This document shows positions 1-8,604 of a stretch of DNA of 64,000 nt, one piece after another. The notes under the pieces were generated by a model. It was not told the origin of the DNA, did no database searches, and saw nothing but the letters and a program-made list of their open reading frames with translations. Within the stretch, counting starts at the first letter, position 1; every line of letters begins with the position of its first letter. The stretch comes from Helicobacter colisuis. GTDB lineage: Bacteria > Campylobacterota > Campylobacteria > Campylobacterales > Helicobacteraceae. Where the stretch lies: the NCBI RefSeq assembly GCF_023646285.1, contig NZ_JAMOKX010000003.1:151301-215300 (forward strand), read 5' to 3'. The translations under genes were made by a program, and so were the position numbers.

Positions 1-741
1 TCTTTATTGTCTTTGGCTAATAAAGAAGGTGGTGTTGTGCTATTTGATGGAGGTTTAGATCCTGCTGATATGGTAAAAAATGGAGATATTGCAAGATTAA
101 AAGAACTTTTTTTATCTTCGATTCCTTTTATTGATTTCGTGCTTGAGGGGATTATAAAGAAATATGATTTGGATAATCCACTTCAAAAAGACAAATGTCT
201 GCAAGAAGCTTTGGGTTATTTGCAGCATTTTTCTTTGGTGATTCAAGAAGATTATAAGGGTTTTTTGGCGCAGAGATTAAAACTGCCTAGTCATCTAATA
301 AAAATCAAAAGAAATAATCAAAAAAAGCAGGTAAAAGAGCCAATTAGAGGTGAAGAGAGCTTTGATTTAGCAGAAAAGGCGATTATTAAAAGTGTGCTAG
401 AGGATATGAATCTTTTAGAATTTGTGATGGATTTTTTAGAACCTGCAATGTTTTTAAACCAAAAGGAAGCTTATTTGAAGCTTTTAAAAGGAGAGTTAAA
501 AGACCCTAGCTTGATTCGAATTTTGCTAGACAATAAGATTAAAGCTCAAGACAAAGAAAAATTAAAGCAACAAATGATTATGATTCTATATCAATACTAT
601 GAAGAACAAAAACAAAAGGTAATCAGCAAAAAACAGCTTTCTTTAAGGGAAAAGTCGTTTTTAATACGGAAATACCAAAAATATTTAGATAATTTAAAAA
701 AAGGAGACTTGATCGTTTATGAAGGCTTTGGCGCTTTTTAG
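1..741 (+). CDS. dnaG: DNA primase, C-terminal part (cut by window edge)
   Basis: The reading frame is open from the first base, so this is the 3' end of a gene that begins before the window; 246 residues are visible. The first visible residues (GGLDPADMV) match the end of the Toprim catalytic domain of bacterial primases, and the remainder is a helical, lysine-rich region like the DnaB-helicase-binding C-terminus. DnaG makes RNA primers at the replication fork. The stop codon overlaps the next gene by 23 nt, pointing to translational coupling. The N-terminal zinc finger and most catalytic residues are outside the window. The next gene is of the kind I recall beside dnaG in H. pylori, which supports the call. 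Confidence 0.85.
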   Translation, partial: SLLSLANKEGGVVLFDGGLDPADMVKNGDIARLKELFLSSIPFIDFVLEGIIKKYDLDNPLQKDKCLQEALGYLQHFSLVIQEDYKGFLAQRLKLPSHLIKIKRNNQKKQVKEPIRGEESFDLAEKAIIKSVLEDMNLLEFVMDFLEPAMFLNQKEAYLKLLKGELKDPSLIRILLDNKIKAQDKEKLKQQMIMILYQYYEEQKQKVISKKQLSLREKSFLIRKYQKYLDNLKKGDLIVYEGFGAF

Positions 742-1696
742 CGGTGGTTTAGATAGTTTGTTAGCCATTAAAATTATCAAAGATATGGGTATTGAAGTGT
801 TGGCTTTGCATTTTGATATAGGATTTATCGGAAAGAATGATAAAAGTGAGGCTTTGAGGGCTATTTTAGATCAAATTGAAGTGCCTTTAAAAATAGTGGA
901 TATTAAAAGGCAATTTTTTGATGAAGTTTTATTTGAGCCTAAATATGGTTATGGTAAATATTTTAATCCTTGTATTGATTGTCATGGGAATATGTTTTCA
1001 CACGCATTTTCTATGTTGGAGAGTGAGGGAGCAAGTTTTGTTATTAGTGGAGAAGTTTTGGGGCAACGCCCCAAAAGTCAAAGAGCTGAAGCACTTTTGC
1101 AAGTAGAAAAACTTTGCAATGCACAAGGATTGGTAGTGCGTCCTATGAGTGCTAAGCTATTACCTATTACCATTCCTGAACAAAAAGGTTGGATTGATAG
1201 AGAGAAGTTGCTTGATATTCACGGCAGAGGTAGAGAGAGACAGCTTAAGATGGTAGAAGAATATGGGATTAAAAACTTTGCAAAGCCTGGCGGTGGTTGT
1301 CTTTTGACTGAAATTTCTATTGCTAATAAAATCAAAGATTTAAAATCTCATAGAGAAATTGTGTTTGAAGATATGGAAATGGTAAAATATGGACGCTATT
1401 TTGTTTTACCTGATGGAGGGCGTTGTATTGTTGCTAGAAATGAGGAGGAGAATCATAAACTCTCTTTTGAGCATCCCAAAATGAGTAAGATTGAATTGAT
1501 AGATTGTGTTGGACCTTTGGCATTGGTAGAAAAAAATTCAACAAAGGAGGATAAAGAAATGGCGATTGCTTTAGCGTTAGTGTATGGTAAGACTGAAGCT
1601 AATCAGACCTATAAGGTTCGATTTGAAGGGAATGAAAGAGAGGCTAAGCCTTTTATTTCTAGAGAAAAAGCGCAAAAATTTTTATTGCTATCTTAA
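719..1696 (+). CDS. PP-loop ATPase, ThiI/MnmA-like, possible RNA-thiolation enzyme
   Basis: A 325-residue protein with a PP-loop ATP-pyrophosphatase motif SGGLDS at residues 8-13, as in tRNA-thiolating and NAD/argininosuccinate synthase enzymes. A CxxC pair (C85, C88 in NPCIDC) and a further cysteine (C194 in GGGC) resemble the cysteines of MnmA-type sulfurtransferases. The C-terminal third (around residues 225-325, with RYFVLPDGGRCIVARN) looks like the small RNA-binding NFACT-R/DUF814-type module. It overlaps the end of dnaG by 23 nt, and the pairing appears conserved in Helicobacter. The likely role is nucleotide activation of an RNA base for sulfur transfer. That substrate is inferred, and the true reaction is unknown. 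Confidence 0.75.
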   Translation: MKALALFSGGLDSLLAIKIIKDMGIEVLALHFDIGFIGKNDKSEALRAILDQIEVPLKIVDIKRQFFDEVLFEPKYGYGKYFNPCIDCHGNMFSHAFSMLESEGASFVISGEVLGQRPKSQRAEALLQVEKLCNAQGLVVRPMSAKLLPITIPEQKGWIDREKLLDIHGRGRERQLKMVEEYGIKNFAKPGGGCLLTEISIANKIKDLKSHREIVFEDMEMVKYGRYFVLPDGGRCIVARNEEENHKLSFEHPKMSKIELIDCVGPLALVEKNSTKEDKEMAIALALVYGKTEANQTYKVRFEGNEREAKPFISREKAQKFLLLS

Positions 1697-1713
1697 AAAT
1701 CAAAAGAGTAAAT

Positions 1714-2328
1714 ATGCAAAAAGAAGCTTTTAATAAAATTATAAATCAGAGATACTCTTGCAGAGAATTCAAAGAAAATCTTTTAAAGAGAGAAGATTTA
1801 GAGTATATCTTGGAAGCTGGGAGATTATCACCGAGTTCTTTGGGATTAGAGCCTTGGAAGTTTTTGGTGGTGCAGGATTCTAATAAAAAAGAGGAAATTT
1901 CAAAGATAGCTAATTATCAAGGACATGTTAAAAAATGTGGAGCTATTATAATTATTTTAGCTAGATTAGATTTTGAAGAATATTTTATTCCTAAACTTCA
2001 AGCAAGAGGAATGAAAGAAGAAGAACTACAAAAGCGTATCAATCTCTATAAGCCTTTTATTGAAAGCATGAATGAAGATGAAAAATTGCATTATGCTAAA
2101 GAGCAAACTTATTTGGCTTTGGGGAATCTTGCTAATGCTGCTTGTGCTATTGGGCTTGGATCGTGTATTGTTGGTGGATTTGATTCTAAGGCTTTGGATT
2201 GTTATTTAAAGCTAGATACCACAAAAGAACGAAGTTCTATTATGTTGATCGTGGGAGAATATGAAAATAAAGCAATTTCACAAAAAGCGCGTTTTAGCAA
2301 AGAAGAGGTGATTACTTTTCTTGATTAG
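1714..2328 (+). CDS. NAD(P)H-dependent nitroreductase family flavoprotein
   Basis: This 204-residue protein has the nitroreductase fold signature: an N-terminal QRYSCREF segment (residues 12-19), the FMN-binding RLSPSSLGLEPWKF segment (37-50), and a C-terminal GLGSCIVGGFD segment. Such enzymes bind FMN and pass electrons from NAD(P)H to nitroaromatics or quinones. The segments resemble the H. pylori RdxA and FrxA nitroreductases, which activate metronidazole, but I cannot say which is the ortholog, so no symbol is given. It begins 17 nt after the PP-loop gene and is probably co-transcribed with it. Confidence 0.85.
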   Translation: MQKEAFNKIINQRYSCREFKENLLKREDLEYILEAGRLSPSSLGLEPWKFLVVQDSNKKEEISKIANYQGHVKKCGAIIIILARLDFEEYFIPKLQARGMKEEELQKRINLYKPFIESMNEDEKLHYAKEQTYLALGNLANAACAIGLGSCIVGGFDSKALDCYLKLDTTKERSSIMLIVGEYENKAISQKARFSKEEVITFLD

Positions 2329-2380
2329 TGGATAATTGATTTTCTAAGGAGTAACTAAAAATTTAAAAAAGGAGTATAGG

Positions 2381-3487
2381 ATGTTTGGGAGTTCTAAAAG
2401 GGAGAAGGAATTAGTAGCAGAGAATAGTGAGCTTAAGCGCAAAATAGAGCAGTTAGAAAAAGCATTGCATCATTGTAGTTTAAAAAATGAAGAATACCAA
2501 AAAGCTCTAAGGCAACCACAAAAAGATGAAGAAAAGAGTGAAGTTTTTAATGAAATGTTTGGAATGATGACACAATCTTGCGCAAAAAATCTTAAGATAT
2601 TGCAAGATGATTTTTCAAATTCTGTGGAGATGTTACAAGAATCAGAAAAAATCTCGTTTCAAAATTACAAACAAACACAATCGCTTGAAGAATTAATTGG
2701 TGGGACCATATCAAGTGTGGTAGAGAAGTTTAATAGCTTCCAGATGATGATTACTCAAGTTTATCAGGATTTAGATTCGATTACTAATGTAATTAATCTA
2801 ATTACAGATGTTAGCGATCAGACTAATCTCTTAGCGCTTAATGCAGCTATTGAAGCAGCAAGGGCAGGTGAGCATGGTAGAGGATTTGCAGTTGTAGCAG
2901 ATGAGGTAAGAAAACTTGCAGAGAGAGCTCAAAAAGCAACAAAAGAGATTGAAATGAATATTCAAGTTTTACGCCAAAATTTCTCAGAGGTGCAGAGTTC
3001 TACAGAAGAAATCGTTAGCGATATGGATAATGTGAATGGAGAAGTTTTGAAATTTGCAGAGATAGGTCAAACTTCAATGGCAGTTCGAGAAGATGTGGCA
3101 AATGTTTTAGATACAACTTTTATTGCATTAGTAAAACTTGATCACTTACTTTTTAAGATTAATGGTTACAAAGCAATTATTGAAGATAACAAAGAAATAA
3201 AATTAGCCACACATCGTGAATGTCGTTTGGGGAAATGGTATGATGCAGGAATTGGAAAAGAATATTTTAGTCAATTAGGTAGTTATGCTAGTTTAGAATC
3301 TCCACATTCTGGAGTTCATGATTCCTTTAGAGCAGCTTTAGATATTTTTAAAGAATCAGGATTGCAAAAAGGCAGTGAGATAATTAAATTTATTAAAGAG
3401 GGTGAAGTGGCTTCAGATAATGTAGTCTCTGTGTTGGATAATCTTTTAAAAGAGAAAATGACAGAAAGAAAGAATGAGCACAAATAA
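2381..3487 (+). CDS. Cytosolic methyl-accepting chemotaxis protein with CZB zinc domain (TlpD-like)
   Basis: A 368-residue chemoreceptor with no membrane segment or signal peptide. An N-terminal coiled coil (residues 5-50) leads into the conserved MCP signalling hairpin (about 140-195, with [17 protein letters not shown]). The C-terminal region carries a chemoreceptor zinc-binding (CZB) domain: H255, C281 in [11 protein letters not shown]309 and H313 are the expected ligands. H. pylori TlpD has the same plan and reports oxidative or energy stress to CheA/CheW; this protein is somewhat shorter, missing part of the N-terminal region. A good ribosome site (AAAGGAG) precedes the ATG. It converges on a flagellar-type gene. 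Confidence 0.9.
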   Translation: MFGSSKREKELVAENSELKRKIEQLEKALHHCSLKNEEYQKALRQPQKDEEKSEVFNEMFGMMTQSCAKNLKILQDDFSNSVEMLQESEKISFQNYKQTQSLEELIGGTISSVVEKFNSFQMMITQVYQDLDSITNVINLITDVSDQTNLLALNAAIEAARAGEHGRGFAVVADEVRKLAERAQKATKEIEMNIQVLRQNFSEVQSSTEEIVSDMDNVNGEVLKFAEIGQTSMAVREDVANVLDTTFIALVKLDHLLFKINGYKAIIEDNKEIKLATHRECRLGKWYDAGIGKEYFSQLGSYASLESPHSGVHDSFRAALDIFKESGLQKGSEIIKFIKEGEVASDNVVSVLDNLLKEKMTERKNEHK

Positions 3488-3493
3488 GTTTAG

Positions 3494-3520
3494 AATATGA
3501 GGATTAAAACTCCCCATATT
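3494..3520. terminator. Hairpin between converging genes
   Basis: An inverted repeat (AATATGAGG and CCCCATATT, nine pairs with one mismatch, 9-nt loop) lies just after the stop codons of the chemoreceptor and of the converging flagellin-like gene. Its position suits a bidirectional transcription terminator. There is no long T run on either side, so the call is tentative. Confidence 0.5.
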
Positions 3521-3521
3521 A

Positions 3522-4091
3522 CTATCTAAAAAGATTCTTAAAAGAATTAGAATCAAAGTTTTCAAAATCGTAATTTTGTGTAGCGCCACCAAGTGGAAGA
3601 CTTGCTTTTTCTATAAGTGAGCTGATTTTTGACATTTTTTCGCCAATTTCATTGTGTTTTTGCGATAAACTTTCCACTAAAGAATCTTCTTTGTTAATTT
3701 GGCTTGGCAAAGGTAGGGAGAGAGAGACATTTTCACCTGCAAGATTAAGTGTTAATTCTTTTCCAAAGAGTGGTTCGTTTTTGAATTGCGCTGCTTTTGC
3801 CACAGAATCAAGAGTATCAAGGTTTGTTGTATTGATTTCCATATCTTTAGCTTTTGTGCTTAAAGCATTTAGAGTAATATCGGCAATCTGCATTGCCCCA
3901 ATCATTTCATTAGCACCTTTGATTCCATCGCTAAATTTGCGTATTTCTAAAGCTTCTTTGGAGAGATTGGGTAATTCTTGTGTTTCTTGTGTTGTTTGCA
4001 CTTGCGATTCTATTTCTGCTTCTTTTGGAAGTGAAGTTGGTTTTTGTGAGTAGATATTTCCTATTCCATAGGGATTAACAGATGTTAACAT
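3522..4091 (-). CDS. Small flagellin-like protein of unknown function, sigma-54 driven
   Basis: A 189-residue protein without membrane segments. A central helical stretch (about residues 50-85, with GANEMIGAMQIADITLNALSTKAKDM) resembles the N-terminal helices of flagellins and other axial flagellar proteins. Later comes an LTLNLAGENVSLSLPLP strand-like segment, then another helix and a Phe/Asn-rich tail. No known enzyme motif is visible. A well-formed sigma-54 promoter lies 30-48 nt upstream, which in this group marks middle/late flagellar genes. I infer an exported axial-structure component or a flagellar assembly cofactor. It could correspond to one of the RpoN-regulon hypotheticals described in H. 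pylori, but I cannot confirm which. Confidence 0.75.
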   Translation of the reverse strand: MLTSVNPYGIGNIYSQKPTSLPKEAEIESQVQTTQETQELPNLSKEALEIRKFSDGIKGANEMIGAMQIADITLNALSTKAKDMEINTTNLDTLDSVAKAAQFKNEPLFGKELTLNLAGENVSLSLPLPSQINKEDSLVESLSQKHNEIGEKMSKISSLIEKASLPLGGATQNYDFENFDSNSFKNLFR

Positions 4092-4120
4092 TGAAACTCC
4101 TTTTAAATTTTAAAGGACTA

Positions 4121-4139
4121 AAGCATTTTTTGTTCCAAA
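4121..4139 (-). promoter_or_regulatory. Sigma-54 (RpoN) promoter
   Basis: On the minus strand the sequence reads TTGGAACAAAAAATGCTT, with the invariant GG (-24) and GC (-12) exactly ten bases apart. This matches the Helicobacter/Campylobacter flagellar sigma-54 consensus. Transcription would start about 20 nt before the ATG at 4091, leaving room for the ribosome site AAAGGAG. Confidence 0.8.
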
Positions 4140-4147
4140 AAAACCTA

Positions 4148-4357
4148 TTATTTTTGCTGTTTTTCTAGTGCAAGTATTTTTTGTTCAAGTATTTTTTGAT
4201 TTTTACTTAGATTGGCAGTAGCGGTGATTTGATTGAGTAAAACCCATAAGCTAAGTGTTGCAAAAATGATAGTTATCACGCAGCATACAAGAGCAATTTT
4301 GACAGCTTTTATGGCGGTTTTGTTAGAATGATTGATTTCTTTATTTAAGTTTTCCAT
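4148..4357 (-). CDS. Small membrane protein with C-terminal coiled coil, unknown function
   Basis: A 69-residue protein with one hydrophobic segment (about residues 18-42) followed by a short Lys/Gln/Leu-rich helix that could form a coiled coil. No recognised catalytic motif. It starts one base after the stop of the metal ABC permease and closes a run of tightly packed minus-strand genes, so it is probably co-translated with that operon. The ribosome site lies inside the end of the permease gene. Its role is unknown; a small accessory subunit is possible but unsupported. Confidence 0.6.
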   Translation of the reverse strand: MENLNKEINHSNKTAIKAVKIALVCCVITIIFATLSLWVLLNQITATANLSKNQKILEQKILALEKQQK

Positions 4358-4358
4358 T

Positions 4359-5186
4359 TTAAAGATCCTTTTTGGGATAGAATTTGTTTAAAACATAATA
4401 AACAAGTGCTAATATAAAAGAAAAAAGTGAAAGTAAAATCACAATACTAGCACCTGCTTGAAAGTCATAAAAATAAGAAACACTAATACCGCCAAGTATG
4501 CAAACAAAAGAAATAAGACTAGAAACAAGCATCATTTTAACTAAGGAGTTGGTTAAAATTTCGCTACAATAAGCAGGAATGCTTAGAAGTGCGATGATTA
4601 AAATAATTCCTACAGAGCGCATAGTAATCACAATTCCAATGGCGATTAATATCATTAAGACTATGCTAAAAATATGAGTATGGATTCCTTGGAGTTGTGT
4701 AAATTCACTATCATAAGAGATTCCGATAATTACGCGGTAATTTAGCGCGATAAAGAGAATAAGAAAACAAGCAAAAATAACCATATATTGAATATCATTA
4801 TGGGTAATACTTAAAACACTTCCGAATAAATACCCCATAAAATCTTTATTATAACCAGGGGTTAGTTCTACAAGAATAATCCCTAAAGCCATTCCAAATG
4901 CCCAAAGCGATCCTACAAGTGCATCTAATCTCTCTTTGGCATAAAGTAACATATAAGCAAGAATAATCGCACAAAAGACACTAAAAAGTGTCGCACCTAG
5001 TAAAATAGGCAATCCCCAAAAAGCAGCAATCCCCACACCACCATAAATGCTATGGGCGATTCCACCAGAGATAAAAACCATTCTGTTGGTTACTGCAAGT
5101 GTGCCTATAATGCCACAAATAATGCTTGTAAAAAAAGCACCAATAATAGCATTTTGTATGAAGCTATACTCCAAGATTTCAGTCAA
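4359..5186 (-). CDS. Metal ABC transporter permease, ZnuB/MntB-type
   Basis: This 275-residue protein has about eight hydrophobic segments and the pattern of the ABC-3 permease family that imports Zn, Mn or Fe: an early ISGGIAHSIYGGVGIA segment and a late SIPAYCSEILT loop. It would form the inner-membrane channel energised by the ATPase encoded at 6531-7283, from which it is separated by mqo. No periplasmic metal-binding protein gene lies in the operon, so that partner must be elsewhere. The start overlaps the end of mqo by 8 nt, indicating translational coupling. The metal is not predictable from sequence. Confidence 0.88.
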   Translation of the reverse strand: MTEILEYSFIQNAIIGAFFTSIICGIIGTLAVTNRMVFISGGIAHSIYGGVGIAAFWGLPILLGATLFSVFCAIILAYMLLYAKERLDALVGSLWAFGMALGIILVELTPGYNKDFMGYLFGSVLSITHNDIQYMVIFACFLILFIALNYRVIIGISYDSEFTQLQGIHTHIFSIVLMILIAIGIVITMRSVGIILIIALLSIPAYCSEILTNSLVKMMLVSSLISFVCILGGISVSYFYDFQAGASIVILLSLFSFILALVYYVLNKFYPKKDL

Positions 5187-6534
5187 TCAACCATCCTAAA
5201 TCTTCTTCGTTTAATTCTTCTTTGATTTTATCCATTTTAATTTCAGCTTTAAGATATTCTGTGATTTCTAACATATCAATTAAAGCGTTTCTTAGACAGC
5301 TTGTAGCTCCAGGGCTTGGTGTCATATTAAAGGTAATACCTTGATTACTCTTGATTTTTTTCTCACCCAAAATAAGCTTTTTTTGTGTTTTGTCTAAAAC
5401 TTGTGGGCGGATTCCACCAAATCCAGATGCGTAAGACAATTCATGTAATTGAATAGAGGGGATAATTTTTTTGGCTTCTTCCCAAAAGTATTTTTTTCCA
5501 ATGCTTGGAATCTCGTAGATAAAATTTCTAAGAATATAATTTCGGATTTCACTATCAGAAAGCAAATCCCACATAATTTTTGTAGTGGAACTTCCAAAGC
5601 CAAAAGATTTTAGAAAATCAACGAAAGTTCCGCTTTTAAAGCGTTCTAGCTTTGGCAATGCAAGGGCAGTTGGTCCTAATCTAGTTTTTCCTTGTGCAAC
5701 AACATCAGGATCTCCATGGATAGCTGCAAAAGGAAGTTTTGGATTTTGGACTGTATAAACTTTACCTTGAAGTTTATTTCCAGGAATAAAATAAAAACTT
5801 CCAGATACAGGTAAGCAACCCAAATCTAATCCATAACCCATATTTTGAGCTAAAAGCAAAGAATGCGCACCAGCATTAACTAACACAAAAGAGGCTGTAA
5901 TGGGCTCTTGTTCTTGTGATTGTATCGTGTAAGCACCATCGCCTTGTCGAATGATTTTGGTAACTTTGTGATTAAAAAGTGCTTTGTGTTCACCAAAAAT
6001 ACTTTGTTCTATCATATGAGTGGCAGTAGCACAGAAATTCATAGCACAGAAGCTTTTTCTTATTCCAGATCCAACAACAGGTTCAGGTCTATCGCTACCA
6101 TCAAGCATTTTGATTACATTTGGCTCGATTTGCTTAAGTGTTTCTTTGTTAAAAAATTCCAATTCAGGATAGATTTCTTTAAACTCTTCGTGTCGTTTTG
6201 TCATAAACTCAACTTCTTTTTCGCCCACACCAATAGCCATTTTTTGGTATTCAAAAATGCTTTTGTTTTGCAATTGATGATGAAAAGCGTAAGAGACAAG
6301 TAGCTTTGCACCCCTAGAGACTTTTTTTGCTTTTTCAAAAGTGTAGTTGGTTTCAATATCTCCTGCATGAATAGTTTGTGAGTTATTATTTCCACTTGAG
6401 CTTAATGTTGCTGGTTGAGAATATTTCTCTAGCAAAACAACCTTTTTTAAATTCGTATAATGTGTGAGTGCATAAAAAAGCGCACTACCTGAAATACCAG
6501 CCCCAATAATGGCGACATCATAAGTTTGTTTCAT
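5179..6534 (-). CDS. mqo: Malate:quinone oxidoreductase
   Basis: This 451-residue FAD enzyme has an N-terminal dinucleotide-binding motif (AIIGAGISGSALF, residues 8-20). Several blocks match the H. pylori-type enzyme as I remember it: NSQTIHAGDIETNYT, QNPKLPFAAIHGDPD and KGITFNMTPSPGATSC. It oxidises malate to oxaloacetate at the membrane and passes electrons to the quinone pool, replacing NAD-linked malate dehydrogenase. It is about 45 residues shorter than the enterobacterial Mqo, as is usual here. The start has a strong GGAGG site and overlaps the ABC ATPase stop by 4 nt. The 3' end overlaps the permease gene, so mqo is embedded in a metal-transport operon. Confidence 0.88.
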   Translation of the reverse strand: MKQTYDVAIIGAGISGSALFYALTHYTNLKKVVLLEKYSQPATLSSSGNNNSQTIHAGDIETNYTFEKAKKVSRGAKLLVSYAFHHQLQNKSIFEYQKMAIGVGEKEVEFMTKRHEEFKEIYPELEFFNKETLKQIEPNVIKMLDGSDRPEPVVGSGIRKSFCAMNFCATATHMIEQSIFGEHKALFNHKVTKIIRQGDGAYTIQSQEQEPITASFVLVNAGAHSLLLAQNMGYGLDLGCLPVSGSFYFIPGNKLQGKVYTVQNPKLPFAAIHGDPDVVAQGKTRLGPTALALPKLERFKSGTFVDFLKSFGFGSSTTKIMWDLLSDSEIRNYILRNFIYEIPSIGKKYFWEEAKKIIPSIQLHELSYASGFGGIRPQVLDKTQKKLILGEKKIKSNQGITFNMTPSPGATSCLRNALIDMLEITEYLKAEIKMDKIKEELNEEDLGWLID

Positions 6535-7283
6535 AAACGACCTCCTAAATTTAGATTTTGGGAATATTGAGATTGCAATAACATTTCCACTTCACAAAAA
6601 TGCTCTTGGATACTTTGATCGCTTATTTTTGGAAGTTCGTGCTCTGTAACCTCGCGATTAACATATAAAACCTTTTTGGCATAGCCTAATAAAATTGAAA
6701 TATCATGACTAATTATAATTATAGTCTTTTCTTTATTGATTTTTTGCAATAAATCATAAATTTCTCTTTGATTTTTTTGATCTACACTGGCTGTTGGCTC
6801 ATCTAAGACCAAAAAATTTGGATTTCCACACAATGCTCTTGCAATTAAAACCCTTTGTCTTTGTCCGCCGGAGAGTTCTCCGATTTTTTTATGAGCATAA
6901 GCTTCCAAATGGAACTGCTCTAAAAGTTCTAAAGCAAGCTTTCTTGCGTTTTTGGGTAAGAATCCTCCCAAAAATCCTGGTTTTAAAAATCCCATCATAA
7001 CAACTTCTAGAGTTGATATGGGAAAATGACGATTTAAAAAAGTGTTTTGTGGGACATAGCCAACGCGTAATGTAGGGCTTTTAATAATCTTGCCTTCTGT
7101 TGGCTTTAATAACCCTATTAAAAGGCGCGCTAGTGTGCTTTTTCCACCACCATTTGGTCCAATAATAGCCCAAAAATCACCTTCATAAATTGTCCAATCC
7201 ACATTATACAAGATTCGTTCTTTGGTGAAAGAAAAATTAACATTTTTATACTCAATTATTTTGTGAGAGTTACTATTTTGCAT
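6531..7283 (-). CDS. Metal ABC transporter ATP-binding protein, ZnuC-like
   Basis: This ATPase subunit carries all ABC signatures: Walker A GPNGGGKS (about residues 42-49), signature LSGGQRQRV (137-145) and Walker B FLVLDEP (157-163). The length (250 residues) and the close Tyr-Val-Pro-Gln Q-loop fit the ZnuC/MntA family. An in-frame TTG lies five codons upstream, but the ATG at 7283 is preceded by AAGG at six bases and is the better start. The gene overlaps the lipoprotein gene upstream and mqo downstream. It pairs with the permease at 4359-5186; no binding protein is present locally. Confidence 0.88.
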   Translation of the reverse strand: MQNSNSHKIIEYKNVNFSFTKERILYNVDWTIYEGDFWAIIGPNGGGKSTLARLLIGLLKPTEGKIIKSPTLRVGYVPQNTFLNRHFPISTLEVVMMGFLKPGFLGGFLPKNARKLALELLEQFHLEAYAHKKIGELSGGQRQRVLIARALCGNPNFLVLDEPTASVDQKNQREIYDLLQKINKEKTIIIISHDISILLGYAKKVLYVNREVTEHELPKISDQSIQEHFCEVEMLLQSQYSQNLNLGGRL

Positions 7284-8604
7284 AATTAGCCTTGTCAAAT
7301 AGATTTCTCATTCCATAAATGCGTTTAATTAATAATGTATTTTGATTGATTCCCTTGGTATTTTCGCCAATGTTTAGTGGAGTAAGGGCAATTTTACCAA
7401 TAATACTCCTGCCTTCTTCTCCATTTTGAAGTGTTTTTAAGCCCCAAATATCATGCAATACAAAAATCTCTCCATCAAAACTTCCCACATAAAGCATAAT
7501 ATGCCCTTTCATTCCAAGCAAAGTAGCAAAAGGAATGGCATTGTTTTGGATAAAAAGCTTTTTTTGATTAGGATTCATTTGGCTTAAATCAAAATAAAGA
7601 GATTTATTTAAATTATTTGGGAGAATCTGAGCTTGTGAGTTTCTTTGGAGATAGAATCCAAAATTACCAAGAGTATCCCTTAGAAACATTGAACAATCGC
7701 GATTCCCAAACATTCCACCCCAACCATATTTCTCACCCATAAGATTTTGAGCAAGGGAAGCGTAATTTTTTGAGGAAAAAGGCATGGGAAATCTAGTAAA
7801 ATCCTGGCTGTGGAGATGAATTTTTATTTTTTTGGCATAACCCCTTTGTGTGCGTGTAAAAATGAAACTCTCATAAGCTTTTTTTGTGCTTCCAAGCAAA
7901 GGAAGTAACATGCCAATACGAGCTGTTTCTAAAAATTCTTGGTGGGTGTTATAAATGGGAATATTATCTTTTTTAGCTACTAAAAATTCTTGAGTTTGCC
8001 TAAGTTCTTGAGTTTGCTTTTGATTTAAAATTGCAATATTAAGCACTTCTATCCATCCGCTAACAAAGCCACTCTCAACAAAAGCCCATTTTTTGGACTT
8101 GGAATAATGAGTGATGAGAATGGGCGTCCCTAAGTAAATATAAGAATTTTGCCAATAATCAAAAGGAAAGCCTTCTCCTGCTGTTTTGGGGTTAAAGAAT
8201 CTTGGCTTATTAGTGGGCAAAACCCTAAGGTTGCTAGATTTAGTTATAATGGCAGGTTGTTTTAAGCTAGGAAAGTTTTCAAAGTTTGCTTCTTTGGCTA
8301 ATTCCTCGATTTCTGCTAAAGAATAGGGTAGTAGATTCTCACCATAACCTAAATTTGTTAAGGCTTGTTGCAATCCCCATTGAGCTTGAATAGAATCATT
8401 TTTTGGAATTTTGCTAAAAGGGGAGAAAAACTGCTGTAAATATTTATTTTTAAGATTTTTTGTGGAGGGAGGCTTGAGTGATTCAAGTGATTCATTAGAA
8501 ATATATGACTGCAAATCTTGCTTGGGTAATTCAAGCTTGGGTGGTTTTGAAGCACAGCCATAAAGCAGAGCTAGAAAAAAGATAAAAGTGAGAAATCTTA
8601 CCAT
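7273..8604 (-). CDS. SH3-domain NlpC/P60-type cell-wall hydrolase lipoprotein
   Basis: A 443-residue lipoprotein with a short signal peptide and lipobox LLYGC (lipidated C17). The layout matches NlpC/P60 peptidases with an N-terminal stabilising region (about 30-120), a bacterial SH3-like domain (about 122-190) and a C-terminal catalytic domain. The likely catalytic pair is C304 in GNRDCSMF and H368 in GMKGHIMLYVG. Such proteins cut stem-peptide bonds of peptidoglycan at the inner face of the outer membrane. It overlaps the next gene (ABC ATPase), and its own start overlaps the ArsC-like gene by 7 nt, so it is inside the operon. The substrate bond is not determined. Confidence 0.8.
   Translation of the reverse strand: MVRFLTFIFFLALLYGCASKPPKLELPKQDLQSYISNESLESLKPPSTKNLKNKYLQQFFSPFSKIPKNDSIQAQWGLQQALTNLGYGENLLPYSLAEIEELAKEANFENFPSLKQPAIITKSSNLRVLPTNKPRFFNPKTAGEGFPFDYWQNSYIYLGTPILITHYSKSKKWAFVESGFVSGWIEVLNIAILNQKQTQELRQTQEFLVAKKDNIPIYNTHQEFLETARIGMLLPLLGSTKKAYESFIFTRTQRGYAKKIKIHLHSQDFTRFPMPFSSKNYASLAQNLMGEKYGWGGMFGNRDCSMFLRDTLGNFGFYLQRNSQAQILPNNLNKSLYFDLSQMNPNQKKLFIQNNAIPFATLLGMKGHIMLYVGSFDGEIFVLHDIWGLKTLQNGEEGRSIIGKIALTPLNIGENTKGINQNTLLIKRIYGMRNLFDKANYAK

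Noticed and set aside
3652..4053. A 133-codon plus-strand frame opposite the flagellin-like gene
   Set aside because: It is antisense to a gene that has a sigma-54 promoter and a good ribosome site, and the peptide has no recognisable features.
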